From assembly GCA_002424045.1 (NCBI GenBank), contig DIPH01000016.1:19068-83067 (forward strand): a stretch of DNA of 64,000 nt, read 5' to 3'. Each line of letters begins with the position of its first letter. The first letter of the stretch is position 1. Below, in pieces: positions 30,609 to 39,602 of this stretch. This DNA comes from Firmicutes bacterium UBA5493 (GTDB taxonomy: Bacteria > Bacillota > Limnochordia > Darwinibacteriales > Darwinibacteriaceae). A model generated the notes under the pieces. The model was not told the origin of the DNA. It saw nothing but the letters and a program-made list of their open reading frames with translations, and did no database searches. Both the position numbers and the translations under genes were made by a program.

Positions 30609-32498
30609 ATGCGTGGTAATTGGCTTGATCGTATTAATTCGCCAGAGGATATAAGAAAACTTGATGTACATAGCCTTGAGCTTTTAGCCAAAGAGATACG
30701 AACTCGTATTATTTCCACCGTGGAGGAAACCGGTGGGCATCTTGGCGCTAACTTGGGAGTCGTGGAATTGACTCTGGCCCTGCATTCTGTGCTTTCGACG
30801 CCGAGGGACAAGATCATCTGGGATGTAGGTCACCAGTGCTATACGCATAAACTCATAACTGGGCGCAAGGAGCAGTTCCATACGCTCCGCCAGTGGGAAG
30901 GCCTTTCAGGATTTCCCCTTCCACAAGAGAGCGAGTATGATCACTTCGGGGTAGGACATAGTTCTACCTCTATTTCCGCGGCAGCTGGTATGGCCATTGC
31001 CCGGGATCTAAAAGGGGAGGACCATAGGGTTGTAGCGGTGATCGGCGATGGAGCCCTCACAGGTGGAATGGCTTTTGAGGCTCTGTGCCACATTGGTTCC
31101 TTGGGCAAGGACCTTGTGGTGATCCTAAATGACAATGCCATGTCCATCACCAACAATGTTGGCGCCTTAAGTGATTACCTCGGCCGCATTCGTTCTGATA
31201 GCACTTTATATAAGGCCCGGGAGGACCTCGCGCTCTTTCTGCGCAAAGTACCCCTTGTGGGTAAGCCTCTAGCCCACGTAGCCCATAAATTCAAGATTAC
31301 GCTCAAGAACATGTTGCCTGGTCAGCTGTTTGAAGATCTTGGTTTTGCCTATTTGGGGCCCTTTGACGGACATGATATCTCCCGCTTGCAGAAGGCAATT
31401 CGCGCAGGTGTTGAACGAGGCGGACCAGTCCTTCTTCATGTCTATACCCAAAAAGGACGGGGACATGCCTTAGCAGAAGAGAATCCCCAGCGTTATCACG
31501 GTGTGGGTCCCCTTAGGGTTGTTAGTAACAGCAAGCGGACGACATTGTCCTTCAGCGAAGCTTTTGGAAAGACGGTCTCAGCTTTGGCGGAAGACAACGA
31601 GAAGATCGTGGCCATAACGGCCGCTATGGCTGATGGAACTGGATTGGGTGGATTCGCCAAACGCTTTCCAAACCGATTTTTCGATGTGGGAATTGCAGAA
31701 CAACATGCCCTTACTTTAGCAGGAGGAATGGCAAGAGAAGGATTGCGCCCGGTTGTGGCTATCTACTCCACGTTCTTGCAGCGAGGTTATGATCAGATCA
31801 TCCATGATTTGGCGCTCCAGAATCTTCCTGTTGTGATTGGTGTAGATAGGGCTGGTGTCGTTGGGGACGATGGTCCCACACATCATGGGGCTTTTGACAT
31901 TAGCTTCCTGCGTGCTATCCCAAACATGACAATTCTAGCACCTCGGACGGGGAGCGAGCTTACATCCATGCTAACCTGGGCGTTAGAGCAGTCTAATCCG
32001 GTGGCTATTCGCTACCCTAGGGGTGATGCAGGCACGTGCTATCAAGGGCCCGCCTTTGACCCACGAGTACCTATTCCCGCTTCCATTGTAAAGAATGGCC
32101 AGGACGCGGTTATTTTCGCTCTTGGCCCTATGGTCGACATAGCCCTAGAGGCAGCGCGCCTTCTGGAACCGGAGTTAAGTTGCGGGGTCGTTAATATCCG
32201 TTCCATAAAGCCTTTGGATGACAGCCTATTGCGACGCCTAGCTAGTGGCAAGAAATGTGTGCTCACCATGGAAGATCATGTCCTCGCGGGAGGGTTTGGC
32301 AGCAGTGTTCTCGAACTTCTTCGCGAGGAGTCGGAAGTGAAAATCGAGTGTATTGGCTATCCTGATGCCTTTGTACCTCAGGGAAGCATTGAGCGCCTCC
32401 ATGAGGAATATGGTTTGAGTGTACAGCATGTGGTGCGGACCATCAGAAAGCTCCTACCTGGACGCCCCCTAAAGGCTGTAGCCAGAGAGGAACAATAA
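30609..32498 (+). CDS. dxs: 1-deoxy-D-xylulose-5-phosphate synthase
   Basis: 629-aa thiamine-diphosphate enzyme for the first step of the MEP isoprenoid pathway (pyruvate + glyceraldehyde 3-phosphate). ThDP motif GDGALTGGMAFEA ... NDNAMSITNNVG, catalytic Glu in DVGIAEQHA, GDDGPTHHGAFD and C-terminal transketolase domain. ATG 5 bp after oapA. Together with ispA it makes the isoprenoid context of OLE RNA. Confidence 0.97.
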   Translation: MRGNWLDRINSPEDIRKLDVHSLELLAKEIRTRIISTVEETGGHLGANLGVVELTLALHSVLSTPRDKIIWDVGHQCYTHKLITGRKEQFHTLRQWEGLSGFPLPQESEYDHFGVGHSSTSISAAAGMAIARDLKGEDHRVVAVIGDGALTGGMAFEALCHIGSLGKDLVVILNDNAMSITNNVGALSDYLGRIRSDSTLYKAREDLALFLRKVPLVGKPLAHVAHKFKITLKNMLPGQLFEDLGFAYLGPFDGHDISRLQKAIRAGVERGGPVLLHVYTQKGRGHALAEENPQRYHGVGPLRVVSNSKRTTLSFSEAFGKTVSALAEDNEKIVAITAAMADGTGLGGFAKRFPNRFFDVGIAEQHALTLAGGMAREGLRPVVAIYSTFLQRGYDQIIHDLALQNLPVVIGVDRAGVVGDDGPTHHGAFDISFLRAIPNMTILAPRTGSELTSMLTWALEQSNPVAIRYPRGDAGTCYQGPAFDPRVPIPASIVKNGQDAVIFALGPMVDIALEAARLLEPELSCGVVNIRSIKPLDDSLLRRLASGKKCVLTMEDHVLAGGFGSSVLELLREESEVKIECIGYPDAFVPQGSIERLHEEYGLSVQHVVRTIRKLLPGRPLKAVAREEQ

Positions 32499-32503
32499 GA
32501 ATC

Positions 32504-33289
32504 ATGCGTCTAGATCGAGTCTTGGTGGAGCGAGGTCTTGCCCCTTCCAGACAGCGTGCTAAGGAGCTCATTTGTCAAGGACAGGTCATTGTGGATGGGG
32601 AACAAAGTATAAAACCCAGTGCAAGTGTACCTTCTGAGGCGACAATCCAAGTTTTGGGCTTGCCTTTCGCCTATCCTAGTAGGGCGGGACTGAAGTTGGA
32701 AAGGGCGCTGAAGGTCTTTGACATCGATGTGAAGGATAAGGTGGCCCTTGATGTGGGTGCATCAACAGGGGGCTTCACCAGCTGCCTGCTGAAGGCGGGA
32801 GCGCGGCTGGTTATCGCTGTAGATGTGGGGCAGGACCAGTTGGTTGAGGAGCTGAGATGTGACCCTAGAGTCAAGGTCTTCGAAAAAACGAACATTCGGG
32901 ACCTGACCTCCAGTCAAGTGCCTTCATTGGCTGACTTAGCTACAGTGGATGTATCCTTCATATCTCTAACCAAGGTGTTGCCAGCTGTCCACGCTTTGCT
33001 TACCGCCATAGGCGAGGTGGTAGCCTTAGTGAAGCCCCAGTTTGAAACGGAAGGCGTGGGCTTAAATAAGCACGGAATAATTCAAGACCAACGCGTCCAT
33101 TTGACGTATCTACCTCCCTTAATTAACCAATTACAGGGAGATAATTTTGGTCTTTTGGGTTTTGACGTCTCCCCAATTCGTGGTGGAAAAGGGAATATTG
33201 AGTACTTGGCCCATTTTCGACTAGGTACCCAAACCTATGACGCCGGGGATTTGGTCGCAAGCGTCATTCGGAATTTCTGGAATGGGTAG
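32504..33289 (+). CDS. tlyA: TlyA family rRNA 2'-O-methyltransferase
   Basis: 261 aa: N-terminal S4 RNA-binding domain (RLDRVLVERGLAPSRQRAKE) and an RrmJ-like SAM methyltransferase domain with KVALDVGASTGGFTSCLL (motif I), DVSFISL and VALVKPQFE. Acts on 16S/23S rRNA in mycobacteria and many Gram-positives; no haemolysin role is implied. Member of the dxs-tlyA-nadK-argR-recN run conserved in clostridia. Confidence 0.92.
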   Translation: MRLDRVLVERGLAPSRQRAKELICQGQVIVDGEQSIKPSASVPSEATIQVLGLPFAYPSRAGLKLERALKVFDIDVKDKVALDVGASTGGFTSCLLKAGARLVIAVDVGQDQLVEELRCDPRVKVFEKTNIRDLTSSQVPSLADLATVDVSFISLTKVLPAVHALLTAIGEVVALVKPQFETEGVGLNKHGIIQDQRVHLTYLPPLINQLQGDNFGLLGFDVSPIRGGKGNIEYLAHFRLGTQTYDAGDLVASVIRNFWNG

Positions 33290-33311
33290 TATTAGAAAGG
33301 AAGGGTGGATT

Positions 33312-34151
33312 ATGAATATTGGCATCATACCACACACCGGCAAGCCTGTAGCCATGGACCTTACGGAGGAGTTGGTCAACTTTCTCGACAAGCGTGGCGT
33401 GGGCTATAAAGTGGTCACTTCCCCTTCTTTGGACAATGTGTCTGAGTTTGACATTGTCATCGTCTTAGGAGGCGATGGAACACTGTTGAATGCGGCTCGC
33501 CTTACTAGCCAAGTCCAGGTGCCAGTTTTTGGGGTCAACGTAGGTCATCTAGGCTTTTTGACAGAGGTGGAGACAGAGGGTCTTTTTCCTGCCATGGAGA
33601 AACTCTTGGCAGGTGAGTACAGTCTTGAAGAAAGAATGCTCATCACTGCTTCTGTTAATCGTAGTGGCGAGGAGATCGGCCGCTATGTAGCCCTAAATGA
33701 TTTTGTGATAACCAGAGGTACATTTGCTCGCATTATTGATCTTAGCATTTTCGTGGATGAGCAACATGTTACGGATTATTCGGCAGACGGGGTCATCGTT
33801 TCAACTCCCACAGGATCCACAGCTTATTCGCTCAGCGCCGGCGGACCCATTATTGAACCGTTGTTGGAGTGCGTTTGTATCACTCCCATTTGCGCCCATT
33901 CGCTGGCGGCGCGATCTGTTGTGACTAGTGCTGAGGCTGAAGTTAGCGTGCACTTGAATGGAGTCAGCGAGGAAGTCATGTTCACCATTGATGGTCAACA
34001 TGGGTTTCCCCTCAAAACCGGGGACCATGTTACGATAAACAAAGCCGCGAAACCAGCCGCCTTTGTGAAACTCAGTGGGCGAGGGTTTTTTCAGGTATTA
34101 CATAGTAGGCTAAGCATGCCTCAGACGTGGGGTGGTAATCATGAAGAATAG
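33312..34151 (+). CDS. nadK: NAD kinase
   Basis: 279-aa kinase making NADP+ from NAD+. GGDGTLLNAAR (phosphate-binding), NVGHLGFLTE, LNDFVITRG, and SPTGSTAYSLSAGGPI-type motif (here STPTGSTAYSLSAGGP) are intact. ATG 33312 follows AAGGAAGGGTGG; an upstream frame from 33237 lies inside tlyA. Its stop lies 10 bp inside argR. Confidence 0.95.
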   Translation: MNIGIIPHTGKPVAMDLTEELVNFLDKRGVGYKVVTSPSLDNVSEFDIVIVLGGDGTLLNAARLTSQVQVPVFGVNVGHLGFLTEVETEGLFPAMEKLLAGEYSLEERMLITASVNRSGEEIGRYVALNDFVITRGTFARIIDLSIFVDEQHVTDYSADGVIVSTPTGSTAYSLSAGGPIIEPLLECVCITPICAHSLAARSVVTSAEAEVSVHLNGVSEEVMFTIDGQHGFPLKTGDHVTINKAAKPAAFVKLSGRGFFQVLHSRLSMPQTWGGNHEE

Positions 34152-34620
34152 CAGGCAGAGTAAGATTTTGGCTATTGTTGCTGAACAAGACGTGGAGACC
34201 CAGGAAGAGTTGATGGATCTTCTGCAGCTTGAGGGGCATCAAGTGACACAGGCTACCATTTCGAGGGATATCAAAGAATTGCGATTGGTGAAGGTTCCCG
34301 ATGGTCAGGGTGGCGCTAAATACTCAATCCAAACCAATGTTACACGGGGCGATTTAATCCGCCGGGCGAGGCGCATTTTCGAGGACTATGTGCGTAGTGT
34401 GGATTTCAGCGGTCCGTTGATCATGATCAAGACCTATCCTGGAGGTGCACATGCTGTGGCTGCGATCATAGATGAACTGGATTGGCCAGAGATGATTGGC
34501 AGTATTGCTGGCGACGACTCCATCTTGATTTTAACCTACGCAAAAGATCCCAAACCAAGCAAACCCACTGGTCCCACAGGGGCGCTTTTTGCTAGAATTC
34601 AAGATTTGATAAAGGGGTGA
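34141..34620 (+). CDS. argR: Arginine repressor ArgR/AhrC
   Basis: 159-aa hexameric regulator of arginine metabolism. N-terminal winged helix (DVETQEELMDLLQ, HQVTQATISRDIKELRLVK) and C-terminal arginine-binding oligomer domain with GGAHAVAAIIDELDWPEMIGSIAGDD read in parts. ATG 34141 overlaps the end of nadK; GTG 34132 is an alternative. Immediately before recN, a near-universal pairing in Bacillota. Confidence 0.95.
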   Translation: MKNSRQSKILAIVAEQDVETQEELMDLLQLEGHQVTQATISRDIKELRLVKVPDGQGGAKYSIQTNVTRGDLIRRARRIFEDYVRSVDFSGPLIMIKTYPGGAHAVAAIIDELDWPEMIGSIAGDDSILILTYAKDPKPSKPTGPTGALFARIQDLIKG

Positions 34621-34624
34621 GCCT

Positions 34625-36313
34625 GTGCTGAATGAGTTGCAGATACGCAATTTTGCGCTAATCGAGGAGTTAGAATTGTCGTTCTATTCTGGATTTAGCG
34701 TCCTAAGTGGTGAGACAGGAGCTGGGAAGTCCATCATTATTGATGCTCTCAGTCTGCTTCTTGGGGCGAGGGCTTCCTCGGAGATGATTCGAACCGGTGC
34801 AGATAGTACTCGAGTTTCAGGTAGCTTCTCGCACAACAGGATCTCTAGACGCCTAGTGACGGAATGGGGGATGCTCGAAGGGGACGAACTCATCATCATC
34901 CGGGAGATAAATCTAAGTGGGCGCAACAAATGCTGGATTAACGGACGCCTCGCTACCGTGGGTCAATTAGCGGAGCTTGGGTCCTGCCTCGTGGATATTG
35001 TCGGGCAGCACGACAGCCAAAGTCTGCTGGATCCCCACGGGCATGCTACACTCCTGGATATCTATGGGGGACCAGAGCATCTAGCCTTGCTAAGCAAGGT
35101 CAATGAACTTGCCACCCAGTGGTCTGACCTGCGATCCGAGCTGAATCGACTTCATAGAGATGAGCGGGAGAGAAATCGCCGCATCGATCTTCTCTCCTTC
35201 CAAGTGGAGGAGATCAAAAAGGCGGCTTTGCAACCAGAAGAAGATGAGAATTTGACAGTAGAGCGATCTCGCCTGGCAAACTTGGATCGAATTCGCCAAG
35301 CTCTCCACTATGTCTTGGATGTGATGGGGGAGACCTATGACGAGCGAGAGTCCCTGTTACACAGCTTATCGACGATGGAGGCGGAGCTTCGCCGTGCCTC
35401 AGTCCTAGATTCGGCCCTTCAACCATTAACCCAGCGCTACACTGCGCTTTCTTTGGAGCTTCACGATGTCTATGGAGAATTCCGCGACTATCTGGATGGC
35501 CTCCCCGCGGACTCTGGACGACTCAATGAGATAGAGTCGCGTTTGAACCTCATTGACGGTCTCAAACGCAAGTATGGTAGCACCGTAGAAGAGATTCACG
35601 TGTACCTTAAGGAAGCAGAACAAGAACTGGCCGCGCTGGAAAATGCCACAATGCGGGCAGATGGCTTAGAAGACGAGAGCCGGAAGCTTTATGAAATGTG
35701 GCTTCAAGAGGCAGCGGCCCTCACCGAGAGTCGGAACAGAGTGAGCCTTAGCCTGGAAAAGCAGATTGAACGAGAACTAGCCGATTTGTCTATGGGAAAA
35801 ACAAAATTCAAGGTGCGTTTTACACCTAAGACCACCGAATCTGCAGTACCTGGCGGACAGGAAGAGCTTGAATTCATGATGGCGCCGAATGTGGGCGAGG
35901 AGTTAAAACCTTTGGCAAAAATTGCTTCTGGCGGAGAACTATCCCGAGTGATGCTGGCAGTGAAGGCCATTCTGATCGAAGCCGAGCACACGCCCACAGT
36001 GATTTTTGACGAAATCGATGCTGGAATTGGGGGACGAACGGCGGTAAGCCTAGGCGAGAAACTGCGTTCTCTCAGTGAGGTTCGTCAGGTGCTCTGTGTC
36101 ACACACTTGCCGGTCGTTGCTAGTTTTGGTACCCACCACTATTCTGTTCAAAAGCATTCCCAGGGGGAGCGTACAGTAGTAAGTGTGCACTTACTCCAGC
36201 AAGATGAACGGGTGGAAGAATTAAGTCGCATGCTTGGTGGGTCAACCGATCAGCCCGTCACCTTTGAACATGCCCGGGAACTACTGAAAAGAACGGGTTT
36301 CGCATCGTCGTAG
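34625..36313 (+). CDS. recN: DNA repair protein RecN
   Basis: 562-aa SMC-like ATPase for double-strand break repair. Walker A GETGAGKSIIIDALSLLLG (~29-47), long coiled coil in the middle, ABC signature ASGGELSRVMLA, Walker B VIFDEIDAGIGG. GTG start 34625. Followed by spoIVB, the conserved order in sporulating Bacillota. Confidence 0.96.
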   Translation: MLNELQIRNFALIEELELSFYSGFSVLSGETGAGKSIIIDALSLLLGARASSEMIRTGADSTRVSGSFSHNRISRRLVTEWGMLEGDELIIIREINLSGRNKCWINGRLATVGQLAELGSCLVDIVGQHDSQSLLDPHGHATLLDIYGGPEHLALLSKVNELATQWSDLRSELNRLHRDERERNRRIDLLSFQVEEIKKAALQPEEDENLTVERSRLANLDRIRQALHYVLDVMGETYDERESLLHSLSTMEAELRRASVLDSALQPLTQRYTALSLELHDVYGEFRDYLDGLPADSGRLNEIESRLNLIDGLKRKYGSTVEEIHVYLKEAEQELAALENATMRADGLEDESRKLYEMWLQEAAALTESRNRVSLSLEKQIERELADLSMGKTKFKVRFTPKTTESAVPGGQEELEFMMAPNVGEELKPLAKIASGGELSRVMLAVKAILIEAEHTPTVIFDEIDAGIGGRTAVSLGEKLRSLSEVRQVLCVTHLPVVASFGTHHYSVQKHSQGERTVVSVHLLQQDERVEELSRMLGGSTDQPVTFEHARELLKRTGFASS

Positions 36314-36406
36314 GTCTGTTATTCTGCCAGCTAGTTCCTTCAATATCATAACAGTTCACAGGGTAACCTACACTCATGAAGCAAATGTGAGGGGGTAGGT
36401 GGCTTT

Positions 36407-37750
36407 GTGAGGAAAGTCTTGCTCCGTGTGGGGCTGACACTTATTTTAGTATGTCTCTTAGCTTTGGCTACAGTTCCGTATTGGGTTCAAGCAGTGGGGA
36501 TTCCCGGAGAACTGAAGGTGTTTCCAGGGATGGAGCTCTCCCTAGACCTAAAACCGCCCTTTAGGATCAAGGACCAAGCAGGCTTCGAGGTGACTGGACT
36601 TTTTGATACGGAGAACTTAGGAACTAGCGTTTACAGAGTAAATCTATTCGGGTGGTTGCCTCTGACGGAGGTCATCGTCGATGTTGTACCTCTGGTGCGG
36701 GTCTTCCCGGGAGGGCAGTCCATTGGGGTTTTGCTGAGCGCAGAGGGGTTGATGATTGCCGAACTAGGCGCCGTAGTGGACTTTGACGGGGTAGAGCATT
36801 ATCCGGCTAGGGACGCCGGGATTCAACCAGGGGATATTCTCCTTTCTATAGAAGGATATACCTTGCGCCGACCAGAACACGTAAGTCAACTCATCAATTC
36901 TCTCGCTGAAGAGAAAAGAGTATTGGAAGTTGTCGTGCTCCGTAGTAATCGTACTCTCACCCTGAAGGTTGAACCAATTGCGTCAAGCATCTTCGGGCAA
37001 CAGACTCCAACGTACTTGCTAGGTATTTACTTAGAAGATCCTGCCGCGGGCGTTGGGACCATGAGCTTTTACGATAAAGATACGGGACGTTTTGGTGCCT
37101 TGGGCCATATGATCACAGATAGTAGGGGACGACCAATGACCATCGCTAAGGGGAGCATTGTAGAGGCTACAATTGATAGCATTCGTTACGGTAGCAAAGG
37201 GTCTCCCGGAGAAAAAGTGGGGTTTTTCAACGGCGATCAAGATGTAATGGGCATCATTGATTCCAATACCAGTTTTGGAATTTTCGGTCAACTGGAAGGG
37301 ACGGTTCCCCAGAGCGCCTTTGCAGAGCCGGTACCCGTTGCCTTTGCCCATCAAGTGAGGCTAGGGCCTGCCGAAATCTATACTGTGCTACAAGGAAGCC
37401 GCATCGAGCGCTTTGCTGTAGAGATTGTCAAGGTGGCAAATCAAACGAGGCCTGGAGAAAAAGGCATGGTGATTGAGGTCACCGATGAACGTCTTCTGAG
37501 GGAAACAGGCGGAATTATCCAGGGGATGTCAGGTAGCCCTATTTTGCAAAATGGCATGTTGGTGGGTGCTATAACCCATGTATTTGTCAATAACCCCACA
37601 AAAGGATATGGCAGCTTTGCCCAATGGATGGTCTATGAGGCAGGGCTGGGGCAGGTTCAGGAAATTCCCGCGAAACAATCGGTTTCGCGGGAAGGTTTTT
37701 TTTTACATGTAGAGAAAGACTTTATTACGATAGCTGATAGTATAGCTTAG
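36407..37750 (+). CDS. spoIVB: SpoIVB serine peptidase (pro-sigma-K checkpoint)
   Basis: Forespore-secreted S55 protease that triggers processing of pro-sigma-K. Signal/membrane helix (residues ~6-26), PDZ domain (about 110-195, with ARDAGIQPGDILLSIEGY) and catalytic domain with His in GALGHMITD, Asp in VTDERLL and Ser in GMSGSPIL. GTG 36407 after GAGGGGGTAGG. The frame runs 447 codons, but a strong terminator (37665-37704) lies inside its 3' end. Loss of one T from the nine-T run would end the protein at TAG right after it, close to where the family normally ends. spo0A, the usual next gene, is 8 kb away. Confidence 0.93.
   Translation: MRKVLLRVGLTLILVCLLALATVPYWVQAVGIPGELKVFPGMELSLDLKPPFRIKDQAGFEVTGLFDTENLGTSVYRVNLFGWLPLTEVIVDVVPLVRVFPGGQSIGVLLSAEGLMIAELGAVVDFDGVEHYPARDAGIQPGDILLSIEGYTLRRPEHVSQLINSLAEEKRVLEVVVLRSNRTLTLKVEPIASSIFGQQTPTYLLGIYLEDPAAGVGTMSFYDKDTGRFGALGHMITDSRGRPMTIAKGSIVEATIDSIRYGSKGSPGEKVGFFNGDQDVMGIIDSNTSFGIFGQLEGTVPQSAFAEPVPVAFAHQVRLGPAEIYTVLQGSRIERFAVEIVKVANQTRPGEKGMVIEVTDERLLRETGGIIQGMSGSPILQNGMLVGAITHVFVNNPTKGYGSFAQWMVYEAGLGQVQEIPAKQSVSREGFFLHVEKDFITIADSIA
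37665..37704 (+). terminator. Intrinsic terminator embedded in the spoIVB reading frame
   Basis: Perfect 12-bp stem TTCCCGCGAAAC / GTTTCGCGGGAA, 5-nt loop, then GG and nine T (37696-37704). The annotated spoIVB stop is at 37748-37750, 44 bp beyond the T-run. Confidence 0.85.
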
Positions 37751-37778
37751 AAAAGATTGTGGTGAGGTGGGGAGATTA

Positions 37779-38189
37779 ATGGAAGCAAGAACGCTTGTTC
37801 TAGGAGTCATCGGATCTGATGTGCATGCGGTCGGTAATAAGATCTTGGAGATTTCCTTTAAAGAAGCAGGGTTTACTGTGGTCAATTTAGGGGTATTGGT
37901 TTCGCAGAAAGAATTTGTGGAAGCCGCTGTGGAGACCAACGCAGATGCAATCATGGTGTCCTCTTTGTACGGACATGGTGAAATCGATGTGAGGGGACTT
38001 AGAGAAGCCTTGATTGAGGCCGGGATCGGCGATATTTTGATGTATATCGGTGGTTACTTAGTTGTAGGAAGCCAAGAGTGGTCTGAAGTTGAGACGAAAT
38101 TCAAGCAATTGGGATTTGACCGAGTCTATCCTCCAAGTACATTACCAGAAGACTTCATTCCAGCTTTGAAGGACGATCTCGGTATGTAA
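37779..38189 (+). CDS. glmS: Glutamate mutase S subunit (B12-binding)
   Basis: 136-aa cobalamin-binding subunit of methylaspartate mutase, which rearranges L-glutamate to (2S,3S)-3-methylaspartate. The DxHxxG motif is GSDVHAVGN (His at 16), with VSSLYGHGEID and GGYLVVG loops and the end RVYPPSTLPE, close to the Clostridium tetanomorphum protein. ATG 37779 is placed behind GAGGTGGGGAG; an extension of four codons is possible. (The symbol glmS is also used for an unrelated amidotransferase.) First gene of the cluster inserted between spoIVB and spo0A. Confidence 0.93.
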   Translation: MEARTLVLGVIGSDVHAVGNKILEISFKEAGFTVVNLGVLVSQKEFVEAAVETNADAIMVSSLYGHGEIDVRGLREALIEAGIGDILMYIGGYLVVGSQEWSEVETKFKQLGFDRVYPPSTLPEDFIPALKDDLGM

Positions 38190-38201
38190 TGGGGGGGTTC
38201 G

Positions 38202-39602
38202 ATGAAAGACGTTAAGGTCCTAGTTGACATCGGTAGTACGTTCACGAAGGTAACAGCAGTGGATATTGAAAAGCGGGAAATCCAATCCCAATCGAGCGCA
38301 CCCACAACACCTACAGACGTGAGTGTAGGTCTGCAGAACGCCCTCGAAGGGCTGAAATTGACCAGTGGGGCGTTGAAACCAGCCCAGGTACTGGCTTGTT
38401 CCAGCGCTGCAGGGGGACTGCGCATGGTGGCCATCGGTTTGGTTGAAGACCTAACGGCCAAAGCCGCCAAACAAGCAGCGTTAGGGGCTGGTGCCAGGGT
38501 TCTGAAAACTTTTTCGTTTCAGTTGACGGAGGAAGACCGAGCCGAGATAACCCATCTGAATCCTGACATCATTCTTCTAGCAGGCGGCACCGATGGTGGT
38601 AATGCAGAAAATATTCTCCATAACGCTAAGGTGTTAGCATCATTACCAAAGCCAGTTCCCGTAGTCGTCGCCGGTAATCGCTCCGTCGCTCAGGAGGTCG
38701 CGCAGAGCTTTCCTGAATCTTTTAGTACATACATCGCAGCGAATGTTATGCCCCAGATCGGTAAACTCCAGGTTGAACCTGCCCGAGAAGCAATTCGACA
38801 AGTGTTTATGGAGAAGATCATCTACGCCAAAGGATTGACCAAGGCCAGTCGTCTGATTGATGGGATTTTTATGCCCACTCCGGCAGCAGTTTTGCGCGCC
38901 GGTCAGTTATTGAGTGAGGGAACTACTATCACCAAAGGGTGGGGTGATTGCCTCATCGTTGATGTGGGCGGAGCGACAACGGATGTTCATTCTCTTGGAG
39001 ATGGCATGCCCACCAAGGCCGGTGTGGTGATGCGGGGATTGCCAGAACCTTTTGCCAAGCGTACCGTAGAAGGGGATTTAGGAGTGCGGGTTAGCGTGGT
39101 TTCGTTAATGGAAGCGGTGAGCTCACGGGTTCTAGCTCAAGATACGGGGTGGTCTGAGGAGCGGGTTGAAAGCAGAATTCGAGCTCTGAACGATCAGCCA
39201 GAGACACTACCTCAAAACCCAGAAGAAGTGTTATTCGACCAAGTCCTAGGACATCAGGCTGTGAAACTTGGTGTGGGTAGACATGTGGGGCGCCTATCGG
39301 AACTCTATACCCCTTCTGGACTCGTCTGGATTCAAGATGGCAAGGACCTCTCTAAGTTGAAGAGGGTCATTGGCACGGGTGGAGTTTTAATTAACAGCGG
39401 TGATCCATTGGTCATGCTTGAAGGAGCAAGGCAGGAAGGGACGTCCGTTTTGGAACTTAGGCCAGAAAGCCCAAATTACTTCTTGGACGGGGAGTATATT
39501 CTAGCTGCCATGGGATTACTCGCCCAGGAGCACCCCGAGGTGGCTTTGACTGTGTTGAAGAATTCTCTAAGCGAACACGAGCTTACAAGGAGGGACAAAT
39601 AG
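38202..39602 (+). CDS. glmL: Glutamate mutase accessory protein MutL/GlmL (ASKHA ATPase)
   Basis: 466-aa ASKHA-fold protein found between the S and E subunits, believed to reactivate or load the cobalamin enzyme. N-terminal phosphate 1 motif VLVDIGSTFTKVTAVD, mid ILLAGGTDGGNAEN, phosphate 2 VDVGGATTDVHSL and RVIGTGGVLI near the end. Not related to the mismatch repair MutL. Stop and next start are adjacent (TAG then TTG), so it is coupled to glmE. Confidence 0.92.
   Translation: MKDVKVLVDIGSTFTKVTAVDIEKREIQSQSSAPTTPTDVSVGLQNALEGLKLTSGALKPAQVLACSSAAGGLRMVAIGLVEDLTAKAAKQAALGAGARVLKTFSFQLTEEDRAEITHLNPDIILLAGGTDGGNAENILHNAKVLASLPKPVPVVVAGNRSVAQEVAQSFPESFSTYIAANVMPQIGKLQVEPAREAIRQVFMEKIIYAKGLTKASRLIDGIFMPTPAAVLRAGQLLSEGTTITKGWGDCLIVDVGGATTDVHSLGDGMPTKAGVVMRGLPEPFAKRTVEGDLGVRVSVVSLMEAVSSRVLAQDTGWSEERVESRIRALNDQPETLPQNPEEVLFDQVLGHQAVKLGVGRHVGRLSELYTPSGLVWIQDGKDLSKLKRVIGTGGVLINSGDPLVMLEGARQEGTSVLELRPESPNYFLDGEYILAAMGLLAQEHPEVALTVLKNSLSEHELTRRDK

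Noticed and set aside
36314..36406. Forespore (sigma-F/G) promoter before spoIVB
   Set aside because: Several partial matches but none with both boxes at the proper spacing.
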